Part shown: one piece after another, positions 41,473-51,074 of the stretch
How the letters are laid out: each line of letters opens with the position of its first letter
Numbering within the stretch: the stretch's first letter is position 1
Assembly: GCA_937873155.1 (NCBI GenBank)
Contig: CALMVZ010000027.1
Location: forward strand, 1 to 64,000
Length of the DNA: 64,000 bases
Direction: 5' to 3'
Source of the DNA: an uncultured Bacteroidota bacterium
GTDB lineage: Bacteria; Bacteroidota; Bacteroidia; B-17B0; Aurantibacillaceae
Translations under genes and position numbers: made by a program
Notes under the pieces: model-generated
Databases searched by the model: none
What the model was told of the DNA's origin: nothing
The model's input: the letters and a program-made list of their open reading frames with translations, nothing else

Positions 41473-41967
41473 ATGAAAGCATTAATGGTAACAATAGCTG
41501 CAGCTTTTTTTTCACTAAGTGTAGCGGCGTATAATCCCGGTGTAGATCCGGCTGATTATTGCGTAAAAAGTAAAAATGGTAAAACGGTTGTAGAAAAAAA
41601 CGGAACGGCGATCACGAAAACGATCAAATTTAAAGACGGATCCAGTCTTAAACCGAATGGTACAATTCTTTTAGCTTCAGGTAGAACAGTGAAGTTGAAC
41701 GAAGGAGAGTGTATTAGTGAATCATCTTTAAAAGAGCTTTCTAAACGCCGTAGCGATAAAACAGGCGATGAGAATGTTGGTGAGCAGAAAAATTGGGAAA
41801 CGGAAAAAATTCCGATGGATAAACCAATGGAAGAGTTTCCTGACAGATCCGATTCAACTCAAACCGATGAAACAATGGACCCTGACCGTTACAAGAACGA
41901 TCAATCCAACCCTCAAAAAGGACATGATGGAAAAGATTCCGATGAGGATCTTCCGCCTAAAAAATAA
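41473..41967 (+). CDS. secreted DUF6799-type protein, acidic tail
   Basis: 164 residues. Signal peptide (KALMVTIAAAFFSLSVAA), then the same module as its neighbour: YCVKSKNGKTVVEKNGTAITKTIKFKDGSSLKPNGTILLASGRTVKLNEGECIS. The C-terminal third is disordered and rich in D, P, K and Q (SDSTQTDETMDPDRYKND, KDSDEDLPPKK), opposite in charge to the basic tail of the first paralogue. This suggests a duplicated pair whose tails diverged. Function unknown. Confidence 0.8.
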   Translation: MKALMVTIAAAFFSLSVAAYNPGVDPADYCVKSKNGKTVVEKNGTAITKTIKFKDGSSLKPNGTILLASGRTVKLNEGECISESSLKELSKRRSDKTGDENVGEQKNWETEKIPMDKPMEEFPDRSDSTQTDETMDPDRYKNDQSNPQKGHDGKDSDEDLPPKK

Positions 41968-42001
41968 ATAGTAAAACAATCAGATCAGAATATGCAGTGT
42001 T

Positions 42002-43189
42002 TCAGACAGCCTGAGGTGCTGCATATTCTATTTGTATAGTTTTAGAAAGATCAATGGCTCGTTGCTTAACAGCATTCACATCTGAACCAACTTTATCATA
42101 GGTCAGAACAACTGCCATTCTTCTGTATGGACGTGTGGTGGGTTTATTGAAGATGCGTACATCCGTTCTTTCATTCTGTAAAACAGATTCAACGCCATTA
42201 TATGATCTTACTTTTCCTTCTTGTGAAGCTAATACAACTGCAGAGGCCCCTGCTTTTTCGAGTGTAATTCGAGGAATTGGCAATCCTAAAATTGCACGTG
42301 CATGTAATTCAAATTCACTTAAATTTTGTGTACCTGCCAGTGTTACCATACCGGTATCATGAGGACGGGGAGATAATTCAGAAAAATAAACACCTTTATC
42401 AGTCAGGAAAAATTCAACACCCCAAATGCCGGCGCCAGTTAAGGCTTTGGTGACTTTCGCAGCCATATCTTCAGCTTCTCCCAGATCTTTATCACTGATG
42501 GCACAAGGCTGCCAGCTTTCCTGGTAATCACCGCGTTCTTGTCGGTGTCCAATTGGCGGACAAAATAAAGTGTTACCATTTTTTTGCGTAACGGTTAATA
42601 AGGTAATTTCAGAATGGAATTTTATAAATTCTTCAATGATAACTTCTTTGTAATCGCCACGTGAGCCTTCCATTGCGTAATTCCACGATTTCTCGATGTC
42701 AGCTTCAGTTTTCACAACGCTTTGTCCTTTGCCGCTACTGCTCATTAATGGTTTTACTACGCAGGGAATTCCAATTTCTTTTACAGCTTTTGTAAATTGT
42801 TCAAGAGTTGTTGCATATTGGTAATTTGCAGTTCTTAATTTTAACTCTTTTGCTGCCAGGTCGCGGATCGCTTTCCTGTTCATTGTGAAATTCGCTGCTT
42901 TTGCACTCGGTACAACAGTAATTCCTTGTTTTTCATAATCATAAAAACGTTCTGTACGAATGGCTTCAATTTCCGGAACAACAAGATCAGGTTTGTGTTT
43001 TGCAACCACTTTATCCAAAGCAGCGCCATCTAACATATTGATCACTTCAAAAGCGTGAGCTACTTGCATTGCGGGAGCTCCTTCGTAACTATCCACCGCG
43101 ATCACATATTGTCCTAAACGTTGTAAAGCAATAACTAATTCTTTACCTAATTCTCCGCTGCCTAATAATAAAACTTTTTTCTGTGACAT
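42002..43189 (-). CDS. purT: formate-dependent phosphoribosylglycinamide formyltransferase
   Basis: 395-residue ATP-grasp enzyme. The N-terminal nucleotide region is [26 protein letters not shown]-grasp blocks: [65 protein letters not shown]. Length and order match PurT. It makes formyl-GAR from GAR, formate and ATP in purine synthesis. It starts 6 bases after the stop of the 217-residue gene on the same strand. Confidence 0.96.
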   Translation of the reverse strand: MSQKKVLLLGSGELGKELVIALQRLGQYVIAVDSYEGAPAMQVAHAFEVINMLDGAALDKVVAKHKPDLVVPEIEAIRTERFYDYEKQGITVVPSAKAANFTMNRKAIRDLAAKELKLRTANYQYATTLEQFTKAVKEIGIPCVVKPLMSSSGKGQSVVKTEADIEKSWNYAMEGSRGDYKEVIIEEFIKFHSEITLLTVTQKNGNTLFCPPIGHRQERGDYQESWQPCAISDKDLGEAEDMAAKVTKALTGAGIWGVEFFLTDKGVYFSELSPRPHDTGMVTLAGTQNLSEFELHARAILGLPIPRITLEKAGASAVVLASQEGKVRSYNGVESVLQNERTDVRIFNKPTTRPYRRMAVVLTYDKVGSDVNAVKQRAIDLSKTIQIEYAAPQAV

Positions 43190-43195
43190 GTCTGA

Positions 43196-43849
43196 TCATT
43201 TATAAATGAATTTTCCGTTCTGGTAATCGGTCGGATAGGAATTATTGAAGAGCGCATAAAAAGTATATCCTAACGCGAGCCCGACAGTTCCGCCTAATAA
43301 AGATCTTATCTTCCGTTTATATCGTGCTGTTCTTTCGTAACCTAAAATATAAGCATCGCTATCAATGTAAGCGGGATTTGAAATTGTGCTATGCCGTATT
43401 TTTACTTTTGTTGCTCCTGTTATGGCCATGAATCCATAAGGTGCAATTGGAGCGAAGAATGCCCCCGAGGCACCACTCACAAACCCGATCAGTCCGGAAG
43501 TTATCAGTGAACCATGTGCTTTAAATCCCTTTCGCGCGTCACGTTCGCCCTTTACAAAATAGCCCATTTCATCTCTGGTGAACCACATGAAGCGTGCTGT
43601 ATCCTGGCTGTAAAAATATTTTTTATTACCGTCGGCGTAAAAGATCCCGTACACATCATCATATTCGTAATGTAATTTTTTATTTACTCTTTTCGAATCC
43701 CATGCAGAAACGGAACCTAAAAGTGTGTCGATCACTTTCTCAACAACCAAATTACCATTCATGAGGATAATGGTATCTTTTTGTTGCGCATAAGATCTCA
43801 CAGAACAAAAGGTAATGAAAAAAATAAGGGCTAAAAGTTTTCTAATCAT
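43196..43849 (-). CDS. exported protein with two glycine-rich hydrophobic segments
   Basis: 217 residues. Signal peptide (RKLLALIFFITFCSVRSYA). Residues about 25-105 form a soluble beta-rich part (DTIILMNGNLVVEKVIDTLLGSVSAW, YGIFYADGNKKYF). Then come two Gly-rich hydrophobic stretches that could enter a membrane (SGLIGFVSGASGAFFAPIAPYGF and LLGGTVGLALGYTFYALF). I do not recognise the family. It is co-directional with purT at a 6-base gap, but a functional link is doubtful. Confidence 0.65.
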   Translation of the reverse strand: MIRKLLALIFFITFCSVRSYAQQKDTIILMNGNLVVEKVIDTLLGSVSAWDSKRVNKKLHYEYDDVYGIFYADGNKKYFYSQDTARFMWFTRDEMGYFVKGERDARKGFKAHGSLITSGLIGFVSGASGAFFAPIAPYGFMAITGATKVKIRHSTISNPAYIDSDAYILGYERTARYKRKIRSLLGGTVGLALGYTFYALFNNSYPTDYQNGKFIYK

Positions 43850-43934
43850 CAGTAAAAGATACGCTTGCTAAGATACCAAAAAGCATTTGATTTATTGAAT
43901 TAAATTCACTTACTTAGTAATTACTATTTTAACA

Positions 43935-45752
43935 ATGAACACACTTAAACTAACACTCGCAGGAATTGCTTTGTCATTCATTGCGCATGCTCAAAATGCC
44001 GATGGGGTAAAAGTTGATTACCAACCTTGCAGCGGTTTCTCTGTTTCAAAACCATTATCAGAAATGGCCGTTATGACGGATGAAGATAAAGATGAATCCG
44101 AAAAACAAATTGTTCCGCGCCAAAGACGTTCTTCTCCTCTGGCTCCCAATGTAAATAAAACAGCCCAACCTTCTCATGATCCGATAGCGCAAACTAACAT
44201 GGGCTCTAAAACGATGGCAGCCCCAATAGTTAACTGGCAAGGTTATACAGGAACAGCTTCTCCTCCGGACCCCTCAGGTGCTGCCGGCCCGGCGCATTAT
44301 GTACAAGCGGTTAATTTAAGATACAATGTCTACGACAAAACAGGAAATACTTTAGGCGGACCATTTACACTTAGTTCGCTCTGGGCGGGAAGCTCTAACA
44401 TGGGTGACCCTATTGTGATGTATGATAAATATGCCGACCGTTGGTTTATTTCACAATTCAACGGCTCGGATAAAATATTAGTAGCTATTTCAACATCATC
44501 AAATCCGTTAGGAAGTTATTACACTTATACGTTCGTTCCATCTGCCGGTAATTTCCCTGATTATCCTAAATTCTCTATTTGGGCAGATGGTTATTATTGT
44601 ACAAGTAATATCGGAGGTACGGAAAAATTCGCGGTGTTCGATCGTACAAAAATGTTAGCGGGAAATCCAACAGCAGGAATGATCTCATTAACTGTTCCGC
44701 CAACCCCGAATTATTTTTTCTTTTCTCCATTACCCGCAGATGCAGACGGAACTTTACCGCCTTTCGGAACACCTTGTCCGATCTTTTGTTATGAAGATGA
44801 TGCATGGACCTCAGGCGGAACAGATCAACTGCGTATTTTTAAATTAACTGCAAATTGGACAACACCTTTAGCATCAACTTTAGTATTAGATCAAACAATA
44901 CCAACCGCATCTATTAATGCAATGTTCAACGTGAATTATGATGACGTATCACAGCCGGGAACTTCGCAAAAGATCGACGCGATCGGTGGTGTATTTACAT
45001 ATCGCGCCCAATATCGCCGGTGGACAGGCTATAATTCAGTTGTGTTGAATCATGCAGTGATCGTAAATTCAGTAACGAAACAAACAGGTTTGCGTTGGTA
45101 TGAATTAAGACAAAATGTAATGACCGGAGTTTGGAGTATTTATCAATCCGGAACTTATGCCCCGGATCTTCACAGCCGTTTTTTAGGAAGTATGGCAATG
45201 GATGATAATGGAAGTATTGCTATCGCGTATGCAGTATCTAGTGGAACTGTGTTTCCTTCTATAAGATACACCGGGAGATTAGCAAGCGATCCTTTAGGAC
45301 AATTCACTTTTACAGAAACAACTGCTATTGCAGGAACAAGCTCACAAACTTCGCACAACCGTTTCGGGGATTATTCCCAAACTTCAATGGATCCGGATGG
45401 AATTACATTCTGGCATACCGGTGAATATATGTCGAGCGGTGGAAAAACAAGGATTTTCTCCTGGCAAATTCCACTTACCACAGGAATCAATGAATTACAG
45501 GATAGACCTGATATTTTGGTTTTTCAGAATGAGAATATCTTAAATGTAAAAGGTTTGAAACTGATGAGCGGGAATGAAACCCAGGTTGATATTTTTGATG
45601 TGATGGGAAAATTAATTACAGGAAAAAAAGTGTATCCGTCAGCGAATTCATTCGAAACTTCGTTTGATGTAGGCACTTTTGCGAAAGGAACTTACCTCGT
45701 AAGAGTGGGAAATGAGAACTTCCAGAAAGTAGTAAAGGTGACGCTCAATTAG
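43935..45752 (+). CDS. T9SS type A cargo protein, copy 1 of a tandem pair
   Basis: 605 residues. Signal peptide (LTLAGIALSFIAHAQ), the block VDYQPCSGFSVSKPLSEM, a Pro/Ser linker, then a beta-propeller-like domain (about 85-500) with PDPSGAAGPAHYVQAVN, DPIVMYDKYADRWFISQF, YYTYTFVPSAGNFPDYPKFS, and a type A sorting domain from about 520 (ILVFQNENILNVKGLKL, VDIFDVMGKLITGKK, AKGTYLVRVGNENFQKVVKV). The next gene has the same length and nearly the same blocks in the same order. It is a surface-exposed protein of unknown activity. Confidence 0.87.
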   Translation: MNTLKLTLAGIALSFIAHAQNADGVKVDYQPCSGFSVSKPLSEMAVMTDEDKDESEKQIVPRQRRSSPLAPNVNKTAQPSHDPIAQTNMGSKTMAAPIVNWQGYTGTASPPDPSGAAGPAHYVQAVNLRYNVYDKTGNTLGGPFTLSSLWAGSSNMGDPIVMYDKYADRWFISQFNGSDKILVAISTSSNPLGSYYTYTFVPSAGNFPDYPKFSIWADGYYCTSNIGGTEKFAVFDRTKMLAGNPTAGMISLTVPPTPNYFFFSPLPADADGTLPPFGTPCPIFCYEDDAWTSGGTDQLRIFKLTANWTTPLASTLVLDQTIPTASINAMFNVNYDDVSQPGTSQKIDAIGGVFTYRAQYRRWTGYNSVVLNHAVIVNSVTKQTGLRWYELRQNVMTGVWSIYQSGTYAPDLHSRFLGSMAMDDNGSIAIAYAVSSGTVFPSIRYTGRLASDPLGQFTFTETTAIAGTSSQTSHNRFGDYSQTSMDPDGITFWHTGEYMSSGGKTRIFSWQIPLTTGINELQDRPDILVFQNENILNVKGLKLMSGNETQVDIFDVMGKLITGKKVYPSANSFETSFDVGTFAKGTYLVRVGNENFQKVVKVTLN

Positions 45753-45790
45753 TTTTCATTTAATTTTTATAAAATGAAAATAGTTTATCC

Positions 45791-47608
45791 ATGAAAGAAC
45801 TAAGATTCATTTTAAATTTTGTTTTCCTGCCTTTGCTTATCATTTCGCAAGAGGCAGAAAAAAGTGTTGTGCAGTACGTCCCTTGCAGCGGTTTCGCTAT
45901 TTCAAAACCCGTAAGTGAGTTGCCTCGTGCAAAACAAAGTGATACAATCAAAGAAAGATCAGAGATCAACATAAAAAAGAAACTACCTGTGCAGTTAAAC
46001 GGATCAGCACAGTCTGAAATCGATCCGGTTGTTCAGTCAGGAATGGGAAATAAAATTGCAACCGCACCGATCGTAAACTTTCCGGGGCTGCCCGGCACTT
46101 CAACAGCTTCGCGACCGGACCCCTCAGGTGCGGCAGGACCTGCACATTACGTTCAGGCAGTGAATTTCGAATATAACGTCTATGATAAAACAGGAGTTAG
46201 TCTTGGCGGACCTTATTATTTGAGTTCGATATGGACGGGAAATTCAGGGGCCGGTGACCCGATAGTTCTTTATGATAAATATGCTGACCGCTGGCTGATA
46301 CACCAGGTTGAAGTTACAAATTGGGATGGGATGGCAGTTGCAATTTCAACTTCATCAAATCCATTAGGAACCTATTACACTTACACTTTTGTACCTGAAC
46401 CCGGTGATATGCCGGATTTTGGTAAATTCTCCATTTGGCCTGACGGTTATTATTGTACTATGAATTATTATTCGGGCAAAAAAGAAATGATCGTTATGGA
46501 CCGTGCAAAAATGCTGACAGGAAATCCAACTGCAGGAATGATAAAGATCAATTTTCCGCTCTTACCAAGCACATGGTTCTTTTCGCCATTACCTGCGGAT
46601 GCCGACGGACAATTACCACCATACGGAACACCCTGTCCGATTTTTTATTATGAGGATGATACGTGGACAACGGGCGGAGCAGATCAATTGCGGATTTATA
46701 AATTCACAACGGATTGGACATCGCCTTCTAATTCTACATTAGTATTGGATCAAATTTTACCTACCAGTCCGATCAACGTAAATTTTGATCCCGGCTATGA
46801 AGATATCCCTCAGCCATTCACAACAAAAAAATTATTCAGTTGGGGAGTAACATTAAGTTATAGAGCGCAGTATAGGAGATGGGCAGGTTATAATTCGGTT
46901 GTACTTGATCATGCGGTTATTGTTGATTCAACTACTAAGCAAGTGGGAATACGTTGGTATGAGTTGCGGCAAAACACTTCTACAAATGTGTGGAGTATTT
47001 ACCAGGAAGGAACATATGCCCCGGACCTGCATAGTCGCTGGATGCCAAGTTTATCGATGGATGATAACGGAAGTATAGGGATGGCTTATGCGATCTCAAG
47101 CAGCAGTGTTTATCCTTCCCTGGCTTATACAGGAAGAAATGCAGGCGATCCTCCCGGACAAATGACCTATTCGGAAACAATTGCAATTGCAGGAACAACC
47201 TCGCACAACAATTATAACTTCGGTGATTATTCGCACACATCTCTTGATCCGGATGGAACTACATTCTGGCATACAGGAGAATATATATCAGGCGGACGGA
47301 AGACAAGAATTTTTTCCTGGCAGATCCCGAATTTTGCGGGGATAAATGAAGTGAATGTTAAACCTGAATTATTGGTTTTTCAGAACGAAAATAATTTAAA
47401 TATCAAAGCAATTAAATTACCGAATGACCTGGAGACGCAAGTTGATCTGTTTGATGTTTTAGGAAAAGAAATTGCCGGCAAAAAAATAATTCCTTCCAAT
47501 AATTCATTCGAAACAAGTTTTAATATTTCGGGTATTGCTAAAGGAACTTATTTGATAAGGATCGGAAATGAGAAATTTCAAAAAGTAATTAAAGCAACAA
47601 TAAATTAA
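45791..47608 (+). CDS. T9SS type A cargo protein, copy 2 of a tandem pair
   Basis: 605 residues, paralogous to the preceding gene across its whole length: VQYVPCSGFAISKPVSELP, PDPSGAAGPAHYVQAVN, DPIVLYDKYADRWLIHQV, YYTYTFVPEPGDMPDFGKFS, RIFSWQIPNFAGINE, and a matching type A sorting domain (VDLFDVLGKEIAGKK, AKGTYLIRIGNEKFQKVIKA). The signal region is weaker (LRFILNFVFLPLLIISQ). Only 38 bases separate the copies, and a small lipoprotein gene follows 4 bases later. This is a local tandem duplication. Function unknown. Confidence 0.87.
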   Translation: MKELRFILNFVFLPLLIISQEAEKSVVQYVPCSGFAISKPVSELPRAKQSDTIKERSEINIKKKLPVQLNGSAQSEIDPVVQSGMGNKIATAPIVNFPGLPGTSTASRPDPSGAAGPAHYVQAVNFEYNVYDKTGVSLGGPYYLSSIWTGNSGAGDPIVLYDKYADRWLIHQVEVTNWDGMAVAISTSSNPLGTYYTYTFVPEPGDMPDFGKFSIWPDGYYCTMNYYSGKKEMIVMDRAKMLTGNPTAGMIKINFPLLPSTWFFSPLPADADGQLPPYGTPCPIFYYEDDTWTTGGADQLRIYKFTTDWTSPSNSTLVLDQILPTSPINVNFDPGYEDIPQPFTTKKLFSWGVTLSYRAQYRRWAGYNSVVLDHAVIVDSTTKQVGIRWYELRQNTSTNVWSIYQEGTYAPDLHSRWMPSLSMDDNGSIGMAYAISSSSVYPSLAYTGRNAGDPPGQMTYSETIAIAGTTSHNNYNFGDYSHTSLDPDGTTFWHTGEYISGGRKTRIFSWQIPNFAGINEVNVKPELLVFQNENNLNIKAIKLPNDLETQVDLFDVLGKEIAGKKIIPSNNSFETSFNISGIAKGTYLIRIGNEKFQKVIKATIN

Positions 47609-47612
47609 TTTT

Positions 47613-47948
47613 ATGTACAGGACAATTATATTTTCAACTGCAGTTCTAATTGTTTTTTCGTTCTGTAAAGCGAAAAAAACAGAAGCAATTACAACCCGTC
47701 CTTCAACAGCTGATAATCATAAAACGATCGGAACTGTTTCTCATAAACATGGAAAATGCGGAACGGTTGTAACAATAAAAGCGGTAGGTGTCGAGACCGT
47801 TCTCGTACCTTACCCGGCCCTTGATCAGAAATTTGATGTGGATGGTTTATCTATAGAGTTCACTTACCGTAAATTAAGAATGCCAAAACGGGACGGTTGT
47901 GATGATGGGATTATGGCGGAACTGGAAGAGGTATCGAAAAGTAATTAA
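47613..47948 (+). CDS. small lipoprotein of unknown function
   Basis: 111 residues. The N-terminus RTIIFSTAVLIVFSFC is a lipoprotein signal with lipobox VFSFC, followed by a Lys/Thr linker. The mature part has KHGKCGTVVTIKA and a Cys/Asp-containing end (PKRDGCDDGIMAELEE); the two late Cys could pair. Starts 4 bases after the T9SS protein stop, so it belongs to the same transcript and may be a helper of that cargo. Not recognised. Confidence 0.65.
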   Translation: MYRTIIFSTAVLIVFSFCKAKKTEAITTRPSTADNHKTIGTVSHKHGKCGTVVTIKAVGVETVLVPYPALDQKFDVDGLSIEFTYRKLRMPKRDGCDDGIMAELEEVSKSN

Positions 47949-48021
47949 CAGCCTGTTTATAGTTTAAGCCCAAATTAGCCTAAAAACACCTGTTTTTCGG
48001 GAAAAAACCCTTCAATTTTAT

Positions 48022-48029
48022 TAAATTTG
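48022..48029 (+). promoter_or_regulatory. -7 box of gcvP
   Basis: TAAATTTG matches TAnnTTTG, 26 bases before the gcvP ATG. Confidence 0.5.
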
Positions 48030-48055
48030 TTCCTCTTTTATAAAACCCGCTTACT

Positions 48056-50929
48056 ATGGACAAATTTGTGTCACGCCACAACGGCCCCCGTGAAAATGAA
48101 GTAAAAGAAATGCTTGCGAAGATCGGTGTTTCTTCTGTTGATGAATTAATTGAACAGACAGTCCCGTCGGGCATCCGTTTGAAAAAACCTCTGAAAGTAG
48201 CAAAAGCTATGACGGAGTTCGAGTACCACAAACATTTAAAGGCTTTAGGTAAAAAAAATAAAGTATTCCGTTCATATATCGGATTGGGATATTACAATAC
48301 TATCATGCCTGCTGTTATCCAGCGTAACGTTTTAGAAAATCCGGGTTGGTATACAGCATATACTCCTTACCAGGCAGAGATCGCACAAGGACGTTTAGAA
48401 GCAATTCTGAATTTTCAAACAATGGTACTGGACCTTACCGCGATGCCGATTGCTAATGCATCTTTATTGGATGAAGCAACGGCGGCAGCTGAAGCGGTAT
48501 TCATGTTCCACAACAACAGAAGCAAAACAAAACAGAACGCGAATAAGTTTTTCGTTAGCAATACTTGTTTCCCTCAAACCATCGATGTTGTAAAAACACG
48601 CTCGGCCCCGATCGGAATTGAAGTTGTAGTTGGAGATGCAAATTCTTTTAAAGCGGATGATTCATTTTTCGGCGCATTAATTCAGTATCCGGATATCAAC
48701 GGTGAAGTGAACGATTACAAAGCATTCGTTCAAAACGCAAAAGCAAAAGAAATTCAGATCGTAGTTGCTTCTGATCTTTTAGCATTGGCATTATTAACTC
48801 CTCCGGGCGAGTGGGGTGCTGATTGTGTTGTAGGAAATTCACAACGCTTTGGTGTGCCATTAGGTTATGGAGGCCCTCACGCTGCATTTTTTACTTGTAA
48901 GGAAGATTATAAACGTTTGATCCCCGGTCGTATCATTGGTGTTTCAGTGGATGCAGAAGGAAACCAGGCATTACGTATGGCGTTACAAACACGTGAACAA
49001 CATATCAAGCGCGATAAAGCAACTTCAAATATTTGTACAGCACAGGCGCTTCTTGCTATTATGGCAAGTATGTATGCGGTATATCATGGTCCTGATGGAA
49101 TTAAAGCAATTGCTTCACAAGTTCATGGTTCTGCAAACTTCATCGCTGAAGAATTAAAAAACCTGGGATATACTTTAACGAACAAATTATTCTTCGATAC
49201 GATCACATTAAAAGTTCCTGCTTCAACCAGCAGTTCTAAAATAAAAGAGTTGGCAGAAAAGAACGAGATCAATTTCCGTTACACCGATGATTCTACAGTC
49301 AGTATCGCATTAGATCAAACTGTAAGTGCAGATGATATTAATGATGTTCTTTCTGTTCTGGCAACTGCAGCAGGAAAAAAATACGAGAAGAAAGAAATTT
49401 CGTTCTCTTCTAAAATAAAAGGCTCACACGCTGAACGTAAATCTCCATACTTAGCACATCCTACTTTCAACAGTTTCCATAGTGAAACAGAAATGATGCG
49501 TTACATCAAACGTTTAGAGAACAAAGACCTTTCGTTAGTGCACAGCATGATCTCATTAGGATCCTGTACTATGAAATTAAATGCTGCTGCGGAATTACTT
49601 CCATTAACATGGCCTGAGTGGGCTAACATGCATCCTTTCGTTCCTGTTGAACAAGCGAAAGGTTATGCATTAATGATAAAGGAATTAGATAAAGACCTGA
49701 GTAACATCACCGGCTTTGCAAAAATGAGCATGCAGCCGAACTCAGGGGCGCAAGGTGAGTACGCAGGTTTAATGGTGATCCGCGCTTATCATATAGCAAA
49801 TGGAAATGCGAACCGTAACGTTGCATTAATTCCTCAGTCTGCTCACGGAACAAATCCCGCAAGTGCTGCAATGGCAGGTATGCAGATCGTTGTTACAAAA
49901 TGTGACGCGAAAGGAAATATTGATCTTAAAGACTTAAAAGAAAAAGCAGAATTACATAAAGATAATTTATCATGTTTAATGGTAACGTATCCAAGCACGC
50001 ACGGCGTTTACGAAGAAGGGATTAAAAAGATCACAAAGATCATTCACGAAAATGGCGGTTTAGTTTACATGGACGGCGCTAATATGAATGCACAGGTTGG
50101 ATTAACTTCTCCGGGAAATATCGGTGCAGACGTTTGTCATTTGAACTTACATAAAACATTCGCCATTCCTCATGGTGGCGGCGGTCCCGGTATGGGCCCT
50201 ATTGGTGTAGTAGATAAATTAGTTCCGTTCTTACCATCTCATTCAATTGTAAATACAAGCGGCGAAAAAGGAATTTCTGCAGTATCAGCAGCGCCTTACG
50301 GAAGCTCTTTAATTTTATTGATCTCTTATGGCTACATTAAAATGCTAGGTGGGGAAGGTGTAACAGAAGCAACAAAGACTGCGATCCTGAATGCAAACTA
50401 TATGAAAGAAGTTTTAAAAGATCATTATAAAATTCTTTACACCGGAAAAAGCGGGCGTTGTGCACACGAGATGATCTTAGATTGCAACGATTTCAAAATG
50501 GCAAGTGGTGTTGAGGTGGCTGATATTGCAAAACGTTTAATGGATTATGGTTTTCATGCACCAACTGTAGCATTCCCTGTTGTAAATACTTTAATGGTCG
50601 AACCAACTGAGAGCGAAAATAAAGCGGAGCTGGACCGTTTTTGCGAAGCGATGATCTCGATCAGAAAAGAGATCCAGGAGATCATTGATGGTAAATATGA
50701 AAAAGCCGATAATGTAATTAAGAATGCTCCGCACACCGCAAAATTAGTTGTGAGTGATAATTGGGTGAAATCTTATCCGCGTGAAAAAGCAGCCTTCCCG
50801 TTAAAGTGGGTGAAGTCAAATAAATTCTGGCCAAGTGTTGCGCGAGTTGATAATGCTTATGGTGACAGGAATCTGATCTGTACATGTCCGCCAATTGAAG
50901 CGTTTATGGAAGAAGAGGTTAACGCATAA
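48056..50929 (+). CDS. gcvP: glycine dehydrogenase (aminomethyl-transferring), P protein
   Basis: 957 residues, the fused alpha-beta P protein. The N-terminal half starts FVSRHNGPRENEVKEML and has GLGYYNTIMPAVIQRNVLENPGWYTAYTPYQAEIAQGRLE. The C-terminal half carries the PLP lysine K700 in NLHKTFAIPHGGGGPGMGP, with SMISLGSCTMKLNAAAE in the middle. It decarboxylates glycine and loads the aminomethyl group on GcvH. The other gcv genes are not in the window. It has its own promoter box and terminator. Confidence 0.97.
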   Translation: MDKFVSRHNGPRENEVKEMLAKIGVSSVDELIEQTVPSGIRLKKPLKVAKAMTEFEYHKHLKALGKKNKVFRSYIGLGYYNTIMPAVIQRNVLENPGWYTAYTPYQAEIAQGRLEAILNFQTMVLDLTAMPIANASLLDEATAAAEAVFMFHNNRSKTKQNANKFFVSNTCFPQTIDVVKTRSAPIGIEVVVGDANSFKADDSFFGALIQYPDINGEVNDYKAFVQNAKAKEIQIVVASDLLALALLTPPGEWGADCVVGNSQRFGVPLGYGGPHAAFFTCKEDYKRLIPGRIIGVSVDAEGNQALRMALQTREQHIKRDKATSNICTAQALLAIMASMYAVYHGPDGIKAIASQVHGSANFIAEELKNLGYTLTNKLFFDTITLKVPASTSSSKIKELAEKNEINFRYTDDSTVSIALDQTVSADDINDVLSVLATAAGKKYEKKEISFSSKIKGSHAERKSPYLAHPTFNSFHSETEMMRYIKRLENKDLSLVHSMISLGSCTMKLNAAAELLPLTWPEWANMHPFVPVEQAKGYALMIKELDKDLSNITGFAKMSMQPNSGAQGEYAGLMVIRAYHIANGNANRNVALIPQSAHGTNPASAAMAGMQIVVTKCDAKGNIDLKDLKEKAELHKDNLSCLMVTYPSTHGVYEEGIKKITKIIHENGGLVYMDGANMNAQVGLTSPGNIGADVCHLNLHKTFAIPHGGGGPGMGPIGVVDKLVPFLPSHSIVNTSGEKGISAVSAAPYGSSLILLISYGYIKMLGGEGVTEATKTAILNANYMKEVLKDHYKILYTGKSGRCAHEMILDCNDFKMASGVEVADIAKRLMDYGFHAPTVAFPVVNTLMVEPTESENKAELDRFCEAMISIRKEIQEIIDGKYEKADNVIKNAPHTAKLVVSDNWVKSYPREKAAFPLKWVKSNKFWPSVARVDNAYGDRNLICTCPPIEAFMEEEVNA

Positions 50930-50946
50930 AAACATATTTTATTTAT

Positions 50947-50985
50947 AAGGTCCTTGTAATTTTGGTTGCAGGGACCTTTTTATTT
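50947..50985 (+). terminator. intrinsic terminator of gcvP
   Basis: AAGGTCC(T)TGTAA pairs with TTGCAGGGACCTT over 13 positions with two G-U pairs and a T-rich loop, followed by TTTTATTTTT. Confidence 0.88.
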
Positions 50986-51074
50986 TTGCGCTTCATAACA
51001 AACTAATATCCAATAATTTAAAGTCGAATTTCCGTCCTGATTTCTAAAAAAAATATCGTATCTTACGTAATTGT

